This document shows, in pieces, positions 8,568-17,100 of a stretch of DNA of 64,000 bases. The stretch is from contig NZ_CP137854.1 in the NCBI RefSeq assembly GCF_033546935.1, positions 4,402,001-4,466,000 of the forward strand. The letters are read 5' to 3'. Made by a program: the position numbers and the translations under genes. The stretch's first letter is position 1; each line of letters opens with the position of its first letter. The notes under the pieces are model-generated. The model was given only the letters and a program-made list of their open reading frames with translations. It made no database searches and was not told the DNA's origin. The DNA comes from Xylophilus sp. GOD-11R. GTDB taxonomy: Bacteria > Pseudomonadota > Gammaproteobacteria > Burkholderiales > Burkholderiaceae_C.

Positions 8568-10645
8568 GCCGGGGCTCCGATGCGGACGATCAGGTTTCCA
8601 TGGCCGCTCAGCTCGGCGGTGTCGCCGTGCAGCAGCAGGATGGTGGTTTCGGCTTCCTCGATGACGCACGGCCCCTGGACGGGTTCACCGGGCTTCATGC
8701 GGTAGCGGTCGTAGATGGCCACGTCCTCGCCCGGCGCACCGGGCGAGAACCAGGCGCGGCGGGTGCCGATGCGCGGCTCGCCGTCGGATGGCCGCGAAGG
8801 CGAGGCCAGGCCGGCGCCGAGCGGGATCGAGCCGTGAAAGGTCCAGTCCACCGCCTCGACTTCGCGGGTCGCGTCGTGGTAGCCGTAGGCCTTGCGGTAG
8901 GCCTCGCCGAAAGCCTGGGCGAAGGCCTGCAGGAAGTCGTCTTCGGGCAGGGTCACGTCGGGCACGTCGACATTGATCTCGTAGCCCTGGCCGGCATAAC
9001 GCGCGGTGGCGGTGAAGCGCTCTTCGCGGCCTTCGGCACGGGCCAGGCGGTCGAGGTCGGCGCCGGCGCGGGCCTGCAGCTCGGCGTGCAGGCGGCGCAC
9101 GCCGGCCATCGCGCCAACGACCAACGGCGTGACCTGGGTCACGGTGTAGTCGACCTTCGGGTCGGCCGCCAGCAGGCCGACCGCCGAGCCCACGCCCGCG
9201 CCGCGCGGCAGCACCAGCGTGGGAATGTGCAGGTTGCGGGCCAGCCGCGCGGCATGCACCGGGCCGGCGCCGCCGAAGCCGACCAGCGCGTACTGCGCCG
9301 GGTCGCGTCCGCGTTCGACCGACATCACCCGCAGCGCGCGCTCCATGTTGGCGGTGGCCATGAGGTGGATGCCGAGCGCGGCCTCCTCGATCGAGATGCC
9401 GAGCGGCCGGGCGATGTGGATGTCGACCGCGCGGCGAGCGCCTTCGAGGTCGAGCTGCATGTTGCCGCCGTTGAAGGCGCCGGGGTTGAGGTAGCCGAGC
9501 ACCAGGTTGGCGTCGGTCACCGTCGGCCGGGTGCCGCCGCGGCCGTAGCAGACCGGGCCGGGCTCGGAGCCGGCGCTCTCCGGGCCGATGCGGATCGCGC
9601 CGAGTTCGGCCTGGGCGATGGAGCCGCCGCCCGCGCCGATCTCCAGCAGCTCGATCGCCGAGATGTTGAGCGGCAGGCCGGAGCCCTTGGTGTATTGCAC
9701 CTGGTCGACCTCGAAGGTCGGCAGGATCGCCGGCTCGCCCGCGTCGATGGCGCCGAGCTTGGCGGTGGTGCCGCCCATGTCGAAGGTGAGCAGGTCGGCG
9801 ATGCCTTCCTCGCGGCCGATGGCGCGGCACATCAGCACGCCGGCGGCCGGGCCGCTCTCGACGATGCGCACCGGCATGCCGGTGGCCAGCTCGGGCGACA
9901 CCAGGCCGCCGTTGGACTGCATCACGTACAAATCGGCGGCGATGCCCTCGGCCTTGAGCGCGTGGTCGAGCCGGTTGACGTAGCGCGACACGATCGGCTT
10001 GACGTAGGCGTTGGCGACCACGGTGGAGGTGCGCTCGTATTCACGGAAACGCGGCGACACCACGCTGGAGAGCGACACGTCGATGGCCAACCCCAGCGCG
10101 GTGGCGCGCTCCTGCACGAACTGCTCGTGCGCCGGGTTCACGTAGGAGTGCAGCAGGCAGACGGCGACCGCCTCGTAGCCCTGCTCCACGATGCCGGCGA
10201 GCAGCGCGTCGACCTCGGCCGCGTCGGGCGCGACGTTGGACTTGTCGCGCAGGAAGGTGCGCTCGGGCAGCTCGAAGATGTCGCGCCGGCGAATCAGCGG
10301 CTCGGGCTTGGCCAGGTGCATGTTGTAGGTGGAATAGCGCTTCTGCCGGCCCAGCAGCAGCACGTCGCGAAAGCCCTGCGTGGTGATCAGCGCGGTGCGC
10401 GATCCCTTGCGCTCCAGGATGGCGTTGGTGGCTACCGTGGTCGCGTGCAGCAGCATGCCGACGCCTGCGGCGGCCACGCCCTCGGCGGCCAGCAGGTCTT
10501 TCACGCCCTGCACCACCGCGCGCTCGGGTGCGGAGGGCGTGGACAGGGTCTTCCAGTAGCGGGTGACACCCCGGGTCTGGTCTTCGAGCACGAAGTCGGT
10601 GAAGGTCCCGCCGATGTCGAAGGAGAGGCGAATCATGTTTTCCAT
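8564..10645 (-). CDS. hyuA: Hydantoinase A / oxoprolinase A-family subunit (ATP-binding)
   Basis: This 693-residue protein is the ATP-using subunit of a hydantoinase/5-oxoprolinase. It opens with FDIGGTFTDFVLED (about residues 9-22), the actin-like phosphate-binding loop of the family. Next come TTVATNAILERKGSRTALIT and ESGPAAGVLM, and GGTTAKLGAI as the second phosphate loop. ATG codons at 10645 and 10636 are both possible starts; the first gives MENMIRLSFDIGG. It is the first gene of a long minus-strand unit and ends in a 4-bp overlap with hyuB. An operator-like palindrome lies 45-75 bp upstream. Acetone and acetophenone carboxylases share the fold, but no third subunit of that kind is present. 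Confidence 0.93.
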   Translation of the reverse strand: MENMIRLSFDIGGTFTDFVLEDQTRGVTRYWKTLSTPSAPERAVVQGVKDLLAAEGVAAAGVGMLLHATTVATNAILERKGSRTALITTQGFRDVLLLGRQKRYSTYNMHLAKPEPLIRRRDIFELPERTFLRDKSNVAPDAAEVDALLAGIVEQGYEAVAVCLLHSYVNPAHEQFVQERATALGLAIDVSLSSVVSPRFREYERTSTVVANAYVKPIVSRYVNRLDHALKAEGIAADLYVMQSNGGLVSPELATGMPVRIVESGPAAGVLMCRAIGREEGIADLLTFDMGGTTAKLGAIDAGEPAILPTFEVDQVQYTKGSGLPLNISAIELLEIGAGGGSIAQAELGAIRIGPESAGSEPGPVCYGRGGTRPTVTDANLVLGYLNPGAFNGGNMQLDLEGARRAVDIHIARPLGISIEEAALGIHLMATANMERALRVMSVERGRDPAQYALVGFGGAGPVHAARLARNLHIPTLVLPRGAGVGSAVGLLAADPKVDYTVTQVTPLVVGAMAGVRRLHAELQARAGADLDRLARAEGREERFTATARYAGQGYEINVDVPDVTLPEDDFLQAFAQAFGEAYRKAYGYHDATREVEAVDWTFHGSIPLGAGLASPSRPSDGEPRIGTRRAWFSPGAPGEDVAIYDRYRMKPGEPVQGPCVIEEAETTILLLHGDTAELSGHGNLIVRIGAPA

Positions 10646-10689
10646 ATCCAGGCTGGTCCAGGTTCTGCAGGTCTTGGGTGGCGCCGCGT

Positions 10690-10720
10690 GTTCCACCGAT
10701 GGGAACGCGGTTCCATTTTT
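10690..10720 (-). promoter_or_regulatory. Operator-like triple half-site upstream of hyuA
   Basis: Reading the plus strand, GTTCC, GGAAC and GTTCC follow each other with 7-bp and 3-bp spacers. The core GGAACGCGGTTCC is a perfect palindrome apart from its centre. The same arrangement with the same spacing, and with a shared ATTTT immediately after it, occurs at 13811-13841. The site lies in the 97-bp gap between the permease stop and hyuA. IclR-family regulators bind palindromes of this general kind, so the IclR protein at 1274-1993 is the obvious candidate. That assignment is inference; the MocR regulator is the alternative. Confidence 0.6.
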
Positions 10721-10742
10721 CGAAGGGACAAATGAAAGCCGG

Positions 10743-11417
10743 TCAGCGGGCACCGGCCAGGGATTTCTTCTCCATGCGCGACAGCACGCGCACCACCGGC
10801 CAAAGCAGCGCCAGGTAGATCAGCGCGGCGGCCACCAGCGGCGTGGCGTTGAAGGTGTTGCCCTGCGCCATGCGGGCCACGCGCAGCAGTTCGGGCAAGG
10901 TCACCACGCTGGCCAGCGAGGTCAGCTTGACGGTCTCCAGGATGTTGCTCACCAGGTCCGGCAGCATCTTGCGAACGGCCTGCGGCAGCACCACGTGGAC
11001 CAGCGTCTGCAGCGTGGTCAGCCCGGTGGAGCGGCTGGCTTCCACCTGGCCGCGCGGAATGCTTTCGATACCGGCGCGAAACACCTCGGCGAAATAGGCC
11101 GAGGTGTTGAGCACGAGTGCCAGCACCACCGCCATGAAGGTCGACAGCTCGATGCCCAGGAAGGGCAGCGCGTAGTAGGCGAAGACCAGCAGCACCAGCG
11201 GCGGAAAGGCCCGCAGGAAGTCGACGTAGCCGATCAGCGCGATGTCGACCCAGCGCTGTCCGAAGGACTGGGCACTGGCCACCAGCAGGCCCACGGCCAG
11301 GCCAAGCGGCACCACCACCGCGCTGAGCTGCAAAGTGATGAGCAGCCCGCGCATCAGCTGCGGCCAGACCAGCGCCAGGATCTCGAGGTTGAAGAAGTTG
11401 AGGAGGAAGGCGTCCAT
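10743..11417 (-). CDS. Polar amino acid ABC transporter permease (second)
   Basis: This 224-residue inner-membrane permease belongs to the HisM/GlnP family. It has about five hydrophobic segments, with WPQLMRGLLITLQLSAVVV at the N-terminus and the EAA loop in the middle: EVFRAGIESIPRGQVEASRS, then VLPQAVRKMLPDLVS. The EAA loop contacts the ATPase. It is the last gene of the importer unit, starting 18 bp after the first permease. A GxxxxGxxxAxxR-like EAA core is intact. Together with its paralogue it should form a heterodimeric channel for a polar or omega-amino acid. Confidence 0.93.
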   Translation of the reverse strand: MDAFLLNFFNLEILALVWPQLMRGLLITLQLSAVVVPLGLAVGLLVASAQSFGQRWVDIALIGYVDFLRAFPPLVLLVFAYYALPFLGIELSTFMAVVLALVLNTSAYFAEVFRAGIESIPRGQVEASRSTGLTTLQTLVHVVLPQAVRKMLPDLVSNILETVKLTSLASVVTLPELLRVARMAQGNTFNATPLVAAALIYLALLWPVVRVLSRMEKKSLAGAR

Positions 11418-11435
11418 GGTGGGTGTGTCGTGTTC

Positions 11436-12110
11436 CTAGCGGACGTTCCAGGCGTAGCGCCGTTCGAGGCGGCGCGACAGCAGCACCAGCGGCAGCAGCA
11501 GCACCAGGTAGCCGATGGCGGCCATGGTCAGCGGCGTGGTGTTGGCGCCTTCGGCCAGCGCCTCGGAAGCGCGCGAGAGCATGTCGGGCACCGCCACGGT
11601 CGAGGCCAGCGCGGTGTTCTTGACGGTGGCGACGACACGGCTGGTGAGCGGCGGCACCACCACCCGCACCGCCTGCGGCAGGATCACCAGCCGCAGCGTC
11701 TTCACGAAGCTCAGGCCGGTGGACCGGGCCGCGTCCCACTGGCCCTTGTGAATGCTCGCCAGCCCCGCCCAGAACACCTCTTCGGCGAAGGCGGTGAGGA
11801 TGGCGGCGAGCACCGCCCAGGCCACGAAGAAGCCCGGCAACCGCAGGCCCAGCAGCGGCAGGCCGAAGTAGCAGACGATGATCAGCACCAGCGGCGGCAG
11901 CGCGCGGCACACGTCGGCGAAGACCACGATGAGGAAGTTGGCCGGCTTGATGCCGAAGGCCCGCACCGCCGCCAGCAGCAGCCCGCCGGCGAGCCCGGCG
12001 GCCACTACCAGCACCGCCAGCTGCAGCGTCTCCCACAGGCCCATGGCGATGGACGGCGCGTACTTCGCCATGAACGCCGGGTTGAAGAAGTTGTCGACGA
12101 TGGGAGACAT
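11436..12110 (-). CDS. Polar amino acid ABC transporter permease (first)
   Basis: This 224-residue permease of the HisM/GlnP family is paralogous to the next gene. Hydrophobic segments include MGLWETLQLAVLVVAAGLAG and GYLVLLLPLVLLS near the C-terminus. The EAA loop reads EVFWAGLASIHKGQWDAARS followed by ILPQAVRVVVPPLTS. The ATG at 12110 shares one base with the ATPase stop (TGATG), so the two are translationally coupled. It forms the importer with the genes on either side. The C-terminus is basic (RRLERRYAWNVR), as expected for a cytoplasmic tail. Confidence 0.93.
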   Translation of the reverse strand: MSPIVDNFFNPAFMAKYAPSIAMGLWETLQLAVLVVAAGLAGGLLLAAVRAFGIKPANFLIVVFADVCRALPPLVLIIVCYFGLPLLGLRLPGFFVAWAVLAAILTAFAEEVFWAGLASIHKGQWDAARSTGLSFVKTLRLVILPQAVRVVVPPLTSRVVATVKNTALASTVAVPDMLSRASEALAEGANTTPLTMAAIGYLVLLLPLVLLSRRLERRYAWNVR

Positions 12111-12916
12111 CAGCGGTCCACCTGCGACAGGAACTCGCGGGTGCGCGCCTGCTGCGGCGCGCCGAAGACCTGCTCGGCCGTGCCCTGCTCCACGATGGCG
12201 CCGTCGGCCATGAAGACCACCGTGTCGGCGGCCTCGCGGGCGAAGCGCATCTCGTGGCTGACCACCATCATGGTCATGCCGCTGTCGCGCAGTTCGCGCA
12301 TGGTCTGCAGCACGCCGTTGACCAGCTCGGGGTCGAGCGCGCTGGTGGGCTCGTCGAACAGCACCACCTTGGGCTCCAGCGCCAGGGTGCGGGCGATGCC
12401 CACCCGCTGCTGCTGGCCGCCGGAGAGCTGCGACGGGTAGTGGCCGGCACGGTCGGACAGCCCCACGCGCTTCAACATCGCCTGGCCGATGGCTTCGGCT
12501 TCCTCGCGGCCCTTGCCGAGCACGTGGCGCAGCGCCAGCGTGACGTTGCCCAGCGCGGTCATGTGCGGATAGAGATTGAACGACTGGAACACCATGCCCA
12601 TCTGGGTGCGCAGCTGGTTCACGTCGACATGCGGCGAATAGATGTTGACCCCGTCGACCAGCACGTCGCCGGAGGTCAGCTCCTCGAGCCGGTTGCAGCA
12701 GCGCAGCAGCGTGCTCTTGCCGGAGCCCGACGGGCCGATGAGGAACACGCATTCGCCCTGGCGCACCCGCAGGTCGATGCCCTTGAGCACCTCGGTCTGG
12801 CCGAAGGTCTTGCGCACCTTCACCAGCTCGACCACCGTCTTGGCCGCTGCCGGCTTCGGCGTCGTGCCGGCGGCCGGCTGGCCGCCCTGCACCGCGTCGG
12901 CGGTCATGGCCTTCAT
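12110..12916 (-). CDS. Polar amino acid ABC transporter ATPase
   Basis: This 268-residue ATPase belongs to the GlnQ/HisP family and powers the importer. Motifs in order are GPSGSGKSTL (Walker A), the Q-loop in GMVFQSFNLYPHMT, the signature LSGGQQQRVGIARTLA, VVLFDEPTSALD (Walker B) and VVSHEM (switch histidine). Start choice rests on an ATGA overlap: the ATG at 12916 overlaps the binding-protein stop by 4 bp. In-frame ATGs at 12922 and 12907 are alternatives. About 25 alanine- and proline-rich residues precede the ABC domain, more than in the enteric homologues. Confidence 0.93.
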   Translation of the reverse strand: MKAMTADAVQGGQPAAGTTPKPAAAKTVVELVKVRKTFGQTEVLKGIDLRVRQGECVFLIGPSGSGKSTLLRCCNRLEELTSGDVLVDGVNIYSPHVDVNQLRTQMGMVFQSFNLYPHMTALGNVTLALRHVLGKGREEAEAIGQAMLKRVGLSDRAGHYPSQLSGGQQQRVGIARTLALEPKVVLFDEPTSALDPELVNGVLQTMRELRDSGMTMMVVSHEMRFAREAADTVVFMADGAIVEQGTAEQVFGAPQQARTREFLSQVDR

Positions 12917-13773
12917 TTGCATTTCGGGGCCGGAACGCTCGCGTCGTAGCCGGCGAAGCCCGGCTGGCCGACACCGGCGGTGACCTTCATCATGGCGCCA
13001 TCGGGCAGCGCTTCCAGGCCGGTCCACTTCTTGTAGATGGCCGCCAGCGTGCCGTTCTTCTTGAGGCACTGCAGCGCGAGGTCGACCGCGTCGCGGTTGG
13101 CCTTGTCGTCCTTGCGGAAGCCGTAGCCGTAGACCTCGCCGTTGTTGATGACGTAGTCGGAGGTGGCCAGCACCGGGCTCTGCTTGGCCACGTAGCCGGC
13201 CACCGCGCTGTAGACCAGGGCGGCGTCGGTCTGGCCGCTGGCCACCGACTGGATCGCGTCGCTGTTCTTGTCGTAGCGGTTGATGGTCCAGCCGAATTCG
13301 GCCTGGCGGGCGGTGAGCCACTTGTCGAACAGGTTGCCCTTGTTCACCGCGATGACCTTGCCCTTGAGGTCGGCCGGCGTGGTGACCTTGACGCCGCCCT
13401 TCTTCAGCACGAACTGGTAGGTGGCGTCGCCGTAGGCCTGGGCGAACAGCACCTGCTCGGAACGCTCCTTGGTAATCATGGCGGGCGACAGCACCATGTC
13501 GAACTTCTTGGCGTTGAGGCCGGCGAAGGTGGTCGACCAGGGCTGATCCATCACCTCGATGGTCTTGCCCATTTCCTTGGACAGGGCTGCGGCGATGTCG
13601 ATGTCGATGCCTTCGTAGCCGCCGCTCGGCTTGGCCGAGGAAAAGGGCTGGTAGCCGACATCGGAGGCGGCCACGATCTTGTCCTGGGCGAAAGCCACAC
13701 CGCAGCAGGCCAGGGACAGGATCAGCAGGGATCGCACGAGAGAGGAACCTTGGGTCGCAGGCATCAGACGCAT
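12913..13773 (-). CDS. Periplasmic amino-acid-type solute-binding protein
   Basis: This 286-residue protein is of the bacterial extracellular solute-binding family 3. A signal peptide covers about residues 1-29 (SLLILSLACCGVAFAQ, cleavage near AFA-Q). The mature part starts DKIVAASDVGYQPFSS and contains GYEGIDIDIAAALSKEMG, typical of amino-acid binders. The usual ligand-carboxylate arginine position is not obvious in the first lobe, which could mean an unusual ligand. It is the first gene of the importer operon, overlaps the ATPase by 4 bp, and lies 268 bp from the divergent MocR gene with an operator-like site in between. ATGs at 13773 and 13764 are both possible starts. Confidence 0.92.
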   Translation of the reverse strand: MRLMPATQGSSLVRSLLILSLACCGVAFAQDKIVAASDVGYQPFSSAKPSGGYEGIDIDIAAALSKEMGKTIEVMDQPWSTTFAGLNAKKFDMVLSPAMITKERSEQVLFAQAYGDATYQFVLKKGGVKVTTPADLKGKVIAVNKGNLFDKWLTARQAEFGWTINRYDKNSDAIQSVASGQTDAALVYSAVAGYVAKQSPVLATSDYVINNGEVYGYGFRKDDKANRDAVDLALQCLKKNGTLAAIYKKWTGLEALPDGAMMKVTAGVGQPGFAGYDASVPAPKCK

Positions 13774-13810
13774 CCTTGAAAAAAGAAAAGGGAAAAGTGA
13801 AAACGAAAAA

Positions 13811-13841
13811 GTTCTACTGAATGGAACGACGTTCTATTTTC
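13811..13841 (-). promoter_or_regulatory. Operator-like triple half-site upstream of the importer operon
   Basis: Plus-strand half-sites GTTCT, GGAAC and GTTCT are separated by 7 and 3 bp, the same design as the site before hyuA (10690-10720). About 22 of 31 positions are identical and the flank ATTTT is shared. It lies 38-68 bp upstream of the binding-protein start, in an AT-rich part of the gap to the divergent MocR gene, where a promoter would be expected. This supports joint control of the importer and the catabolic genes by one regulator, probably the IclR protein. Confidence 0.6.
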
Positions 13842-14041
13842 AATTGAGCAACTTGCATGCCAGTGCGCCCCTCTCCTCTGGGGTAAACCCGTGGGACCCG
13901 TCGGACAGCCGAAAAACACGACCGCGCCGGGCACGCAATCGGTGCGCCCTGCGCCGGATCGGCGGCCGTCGCACCGCGATCGCCCTGCACGCAACCCAGA
14001 TCGGCGCACGTCCTGGTGGACAGCACGGCTACAGTCCTCGC

Positions 14042-15457
14042 ATGCTCACCCGTACCGCCTCGCAGACCCTGACGGAGCAGCTGTCCGGCCGCTTCGCCGA
14101 ACGCATACGCGCGCGCCTGCTGCCGCCCGGCGCGCGGCTGCCCTCGGTTCGCGAGTGCGCGCGCCAGCACGGGGTGAGCCCGCACACGGTCGTCGCCGCC
14201 TACGACGTGCTGCTGGCCCAGGGGCTGGTGGAAGCACGGCGGCAACGCGGCTTCTTCGTACGCGAGACGCCCGACCGCGCCGCGGCGCCCACCGCGCCCG
14301 ACCGGCCGGCCGACACCACGCCGCTGCCGGCGGGCTCGCGCATGCACGCCACCGCCCTGATCCGCGGCATGTTCCACCACCCCTCGGCGCGCGCACAGCC
14401 GGGCTCGGGCGTGCTGCCGCCGGACTGGATCGACCTGCCGGCGCTGCCTGCGGCCGTGCGCAAGGTGGCGGCCAGCAAGGCCTGGGCGAAGGCCTCGCTG
14501 CAATACGGCGAACCGATGGGCGACGCCGGCCTGCGCGCCCTGCTGTCGCACCGGCTGGCCGGCCAGCACATCCGCGCGCCGGTCGAGCAGATCATGACCA
14601 CCGTCGGCGCCACGCACGCGCTGGACATCGTCAGCCGCACGCTGCTGAAGGCCGGCGATCCGGTGCTGGTGGAAGAACCCGGCTGGTCGGTGGAATTCGC
14701 CCGGCTCGAGGCCCTGGGCATGCGGGTGCTGCCGGTGCCGCGCCACGCCGACGGTCCCGACCTGGCGGTGATGGCGCGCTACTGCGAAACCCACGCGCCC
14801 CGCCTCTTCATCAGCGTGAGCGTGCTGCACAACCCCACCGGCTACAGCCTGGCGCCGGGCGCCGCGCACCGGCTGCTGCAACTGGCCCAGGCGCACGACT
14901 TCCACGTGGTGGAGGACGACACCTACGGTCACATCGCGCCGGAACACGCCACCCGGCTGACCGCGCTCGACGGGCTGCAGCGCACCATCTACGTGGGCGG
15001 CTTCGCGAAGATGCTGGCTCCCAACTGGCGCGTGGGTTTTCTGGCGGCGCCGGCGCCGCTGGTGGAGCGCCTGCTCGACACCAAGCTGCTGGCGACGCTC
15101 ACCACGCCGACCCTGCTGGAACAGGCGCTGGCGCTGTGCATCGAACAGGGCCAGCTGCGCCGCCATGCCGACCGGGTGCGCGGCCGGCTGGACGCGGCGC
15201 GCAGCCGCAGCGTGAAGCTGGCACGCGCGGCCGGCTGCGCTTTCGCCTCGGAGCCGGCTGGCCTGTTCGGCTGGATCGACACCGGCGTCGACACCGACCT
15301 GCTCGCCCAGCGCATGCTCGACGAAGGCTACCTGCTGGCGCCCGGCGCGCTGTTTCTGGCCGGCCGGCAGGCGTCGACGCTGATGCGCATCAACTTCGCC
15401 ACTACCCAGGACGCGGCCTTCTGGAGCGCCTTCGCCCGGGTGCGCGACAGCCTCTGA
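14042..15457 (+). CDS. MocR/PdxR-type regulator (GntR HTH + aminotransferase-like domain)
   Basis: This 471-residue protein joins an N-terminal GntR winged helix (about residues 8-75; ARLPSVRECARQHGVSPHTV) to a fold-type I PLP aminotransferase-like domain. The latter contains TVGATHALDIVSRTLLKAGD, VLHNPTGYSLAPG and the Schiff-base lysine region VGGFAKMLAPNWRVGF. MocR proteins sense PLP or amino compounds and commonly regulate a divergent gene. Here the divergent neighbour is the ABC importer, so control of amino-compound uptake is plausible. The ATG at 14042 starts exactly at the GntR domain; upstream in-frame sequence is not GntR-like. Confidence 0.93.
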   Translation: MLTRTASQTLTEQLSGRFAERIRARLLPPGARLPSVRECARQHGVSPHTVVAAYDVLLAQGLVEARRQRGFFVRETPDRAAAPTAPDRPADTTPLPAGSRMHATALIRGMFHHPSARAQPGSGVLPPDWIDLPALPAAVRKVAASKAWAKASLQYGEPMGDAGLRALLSHRLAGQHIRAPVEQIMTTVGATHALDIVSRTLLKAGDPVLVEEPGWSVEFARLEALGMRVLPVPRHADGPDLAVMARYCETHAPRLFISVSVLHNPTGYSLAPGAAHRLLQLAQAHDFHVVEDDTYGHIAPEHATRLTALDGLQRTIYVGGFAKMLAPNWRVGFLAAPAPLVERLLDTKLLATLTTPTLLEQALALCIEQGQLRRHADRVRGRLDAARSRSVKLARAAGCAFASEPAGLFGWIDTGVDTDLLAQRMLDEGYLLAPGALFLAGRQASTLMRINFATTQDAAFWSAFARVRDSL

Positions 15458-15542
15458 GCCCGGCCGCTCCGGCGCACGGGCTTCACGCCGGCCCGCCGGA
15501 AATTTCACGCCGCGCGGCGCGAGGCCGGATCAGAATCCGCAA

Positions 15543-17063
15543 ATGAACACCGCCATCGCCCCGCAAGCCGTCCGCGCAGCCGCGCTCGCCGAGACCGTCG
15601 CACCAGCCGAGCTGCAGCGCCGCACCGTCGCCGCCCTGTCCGCGGTGCTGCCGGCGCATGCGCTGCTCTGGCACGGCGAGGACACCACGCCCTACGAATG
15701 CGACGGCCTCACCGCCTATCGCCAGCGCCCCATGGCCGTGGCCCTGCCCGAGACCGAGGCACAGGTGCAGGCGGTGCTGCGCACCTGCCACCGCCTGGGC
15801 GTGCCCATCGTGGCGCGCGGCGCCGGCACCGGACTGTCGGGCGGCGCCCTGCCCCATGCGCGCGGCGTCACGCTGTCGCTGGCGCGCTTCAACAAGATCC
15901 TGAAAGTCGACCCTCGCGCCCGCACCGCCACCGTGCAGTGCGGCGTGCGCAACCTGGCCATCAGCGAAGCCGCCGCGCCGCACGGGCTCTATTACGCGCC
16001 GGACCCATCCAGCCAGATCGCCTGCACCATCGGCGGCAACGTGGCCGAGAACTCCGGCGGCGTGCATTGCCTCAAATACGGCCTCACGCTGCACAACGTG
16101 CTGCGGGTACGCGGCTTCGCGGCCGACGGCGAGCCTGTGGAATTCGGCTCCGAGGCGCTCGACGTGGCGGGCCTGGACCTGCTGGCGGTGCTGGTCGGCA
16201 GCGAGGGCATGCTGGCGGTGACCACCGAGGTCACGGTGAAGCTGGTGCCCAAGCCGCAACTGGCGCGCTGCATCATGGCGAGCTTCGACGACGTGCGCAA
16301 AGCCGGCGACGCGGTGGCGGCGGTGATCGCGGCGGGCATCATCCCGGCCGGGCTGGAGATGATGGACAAGCCCATGACCATCGCGGTCGAGGACTTCGTG
16401 CACGCCGGCTACGACCTGCGGGCCGAGGCGATCCTGCTGTGCGAATCCGACGGCACGCCCGAGGAGGTTGCAGAGGAAATCGGCCGCATGACCGAGGTGC
16501 TGCGCGGCTGCGGCGCCACCGCCATCACCTGCAGCGCCGACGAGGCCGAGCGGCTGCGTTTCTGGAGCGGCCGCAAGAACGCGTTTCCCGCCTCCGGCCG
16601 CATCAGCCCCGATTACATGTGCCTGGACTCCACCATCCCGCGCAAGCGCTTGGCCGACATCCTGCTGGCCATCCAGGAGATGGAAAAGAAATACGACCTG
16701 CGCTGCTGCAACGTGTTCCACGCGGGCGACGGCAATCTGCATCCGCTGGTGCTGTTCGACGCCAACGACCCCGACCAGCTGCACCGATGCGAGCTGTTCG
16801 GCGCCGACATCCTGGAGACCAGCGTGGCCATGGGCGGCACGGTGTCGGGCGAGCACGGCGTGGGTATCGAAAAGCTCAACAGCATGTGCGTACAGTTCAG
16901 CGCGCAGGAGAACGCGCAGATGCTGGGCATCAAACATGCGTTCGACCCGGCCGGCGTGCTCAATCCGGGCAAGGTCATCCCCACCCTGGCGCGCTGCGCC
17001 GAATACGGCCGCGAGCTGGTGCGTGGCGGTGTGCTGCGCCATGCCGAGCTGCCGCGTTTCTGA
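15543..17063 (+). CDS. GlcD-like FAD-linked 2-hydroxyacid oxidase/dehydrogenase
   Basis: This 506-residue protein is of the FAD-binding PCMH/GlcD family, which oxidises glycolate, D-lactate or similar 2-hydroxyacids. The FAD pyrophosphate region reads VARGAGTGLSGGALP (about residues 82-96) and is followed by TIGGNVAENSGGVHCLKYG. The C-terminal oxidase domain has FHAGDGNLHPLV and SGEHGVGIEK, with family histidines in both. Canonical glycolate oxidase also needs GlcE and the iron-sulfur GlcF; neither follows here. Instead lrgA- and lrgB-like genes come next (38 bp), suggesting that uptake or efflux of the acid is linked to its oxidation. Confidence 0.92.
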   Translation: MNTAIAPQAVRAAALAETVAPAELQRRTVAALSAVLPAHALLWHGEDTTPYECDGLTAYRQRPMAVALPETEAQVQAVLRTCHRLGVPIVARGAGTGLSGGALPHARGVTLSLARFNKILKVDPRARTATVQCGVRNLAISEAAAPHGLYYAPDPSSQIACTIGGNVAENSGGVHCLKYGLTLHNVLRVRGFAADGEPVEFGSEALDVAGLDLLAVLVGSEGMLAVTTEVTVKLVPKPQLARCIMASFDDVRKAGDAVAAVIAAGIIPAGLEMMDKPMTIAVEDFVHAGYDLRAEAILLCESDGTPEEVAEEIGRMTEVLRGCGATAITCSADEAERLRFWSGRKNAFPASGRISPDYMCLDSTIPRKRLADILLAIQEMEKKYDLRCCNVFHAGDGNLHPLVLFDANDPDQLHRCELFGADILETSVAMGGTVSGEHGVGIEKLNSMCVQFSAQENAQMLGIKHAFDPAGVLNPGKVIPTLARCAEYGRELVRGGVLRHAELPRF

Positions 17064-17100
17064 TGCGGGCGAAACAGAGAGAGAAAGAGAAGTCGTCGAT

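Noticed and set aside
5433..8705. A very long plus-strand open frame of about 1,090 codons
   Set aside because: It is antisense to the aminotransferase and hyuB genes, which show clear family motifs. Its residue composition (Gly/Arg/His/Asp/Val-rich, no motifs) is that of a high-GC shadow frame. The same applies to other long open frames opposite real genes, such as 2504-3622, 8600-10735, 29244-32414 and 42876-45785.
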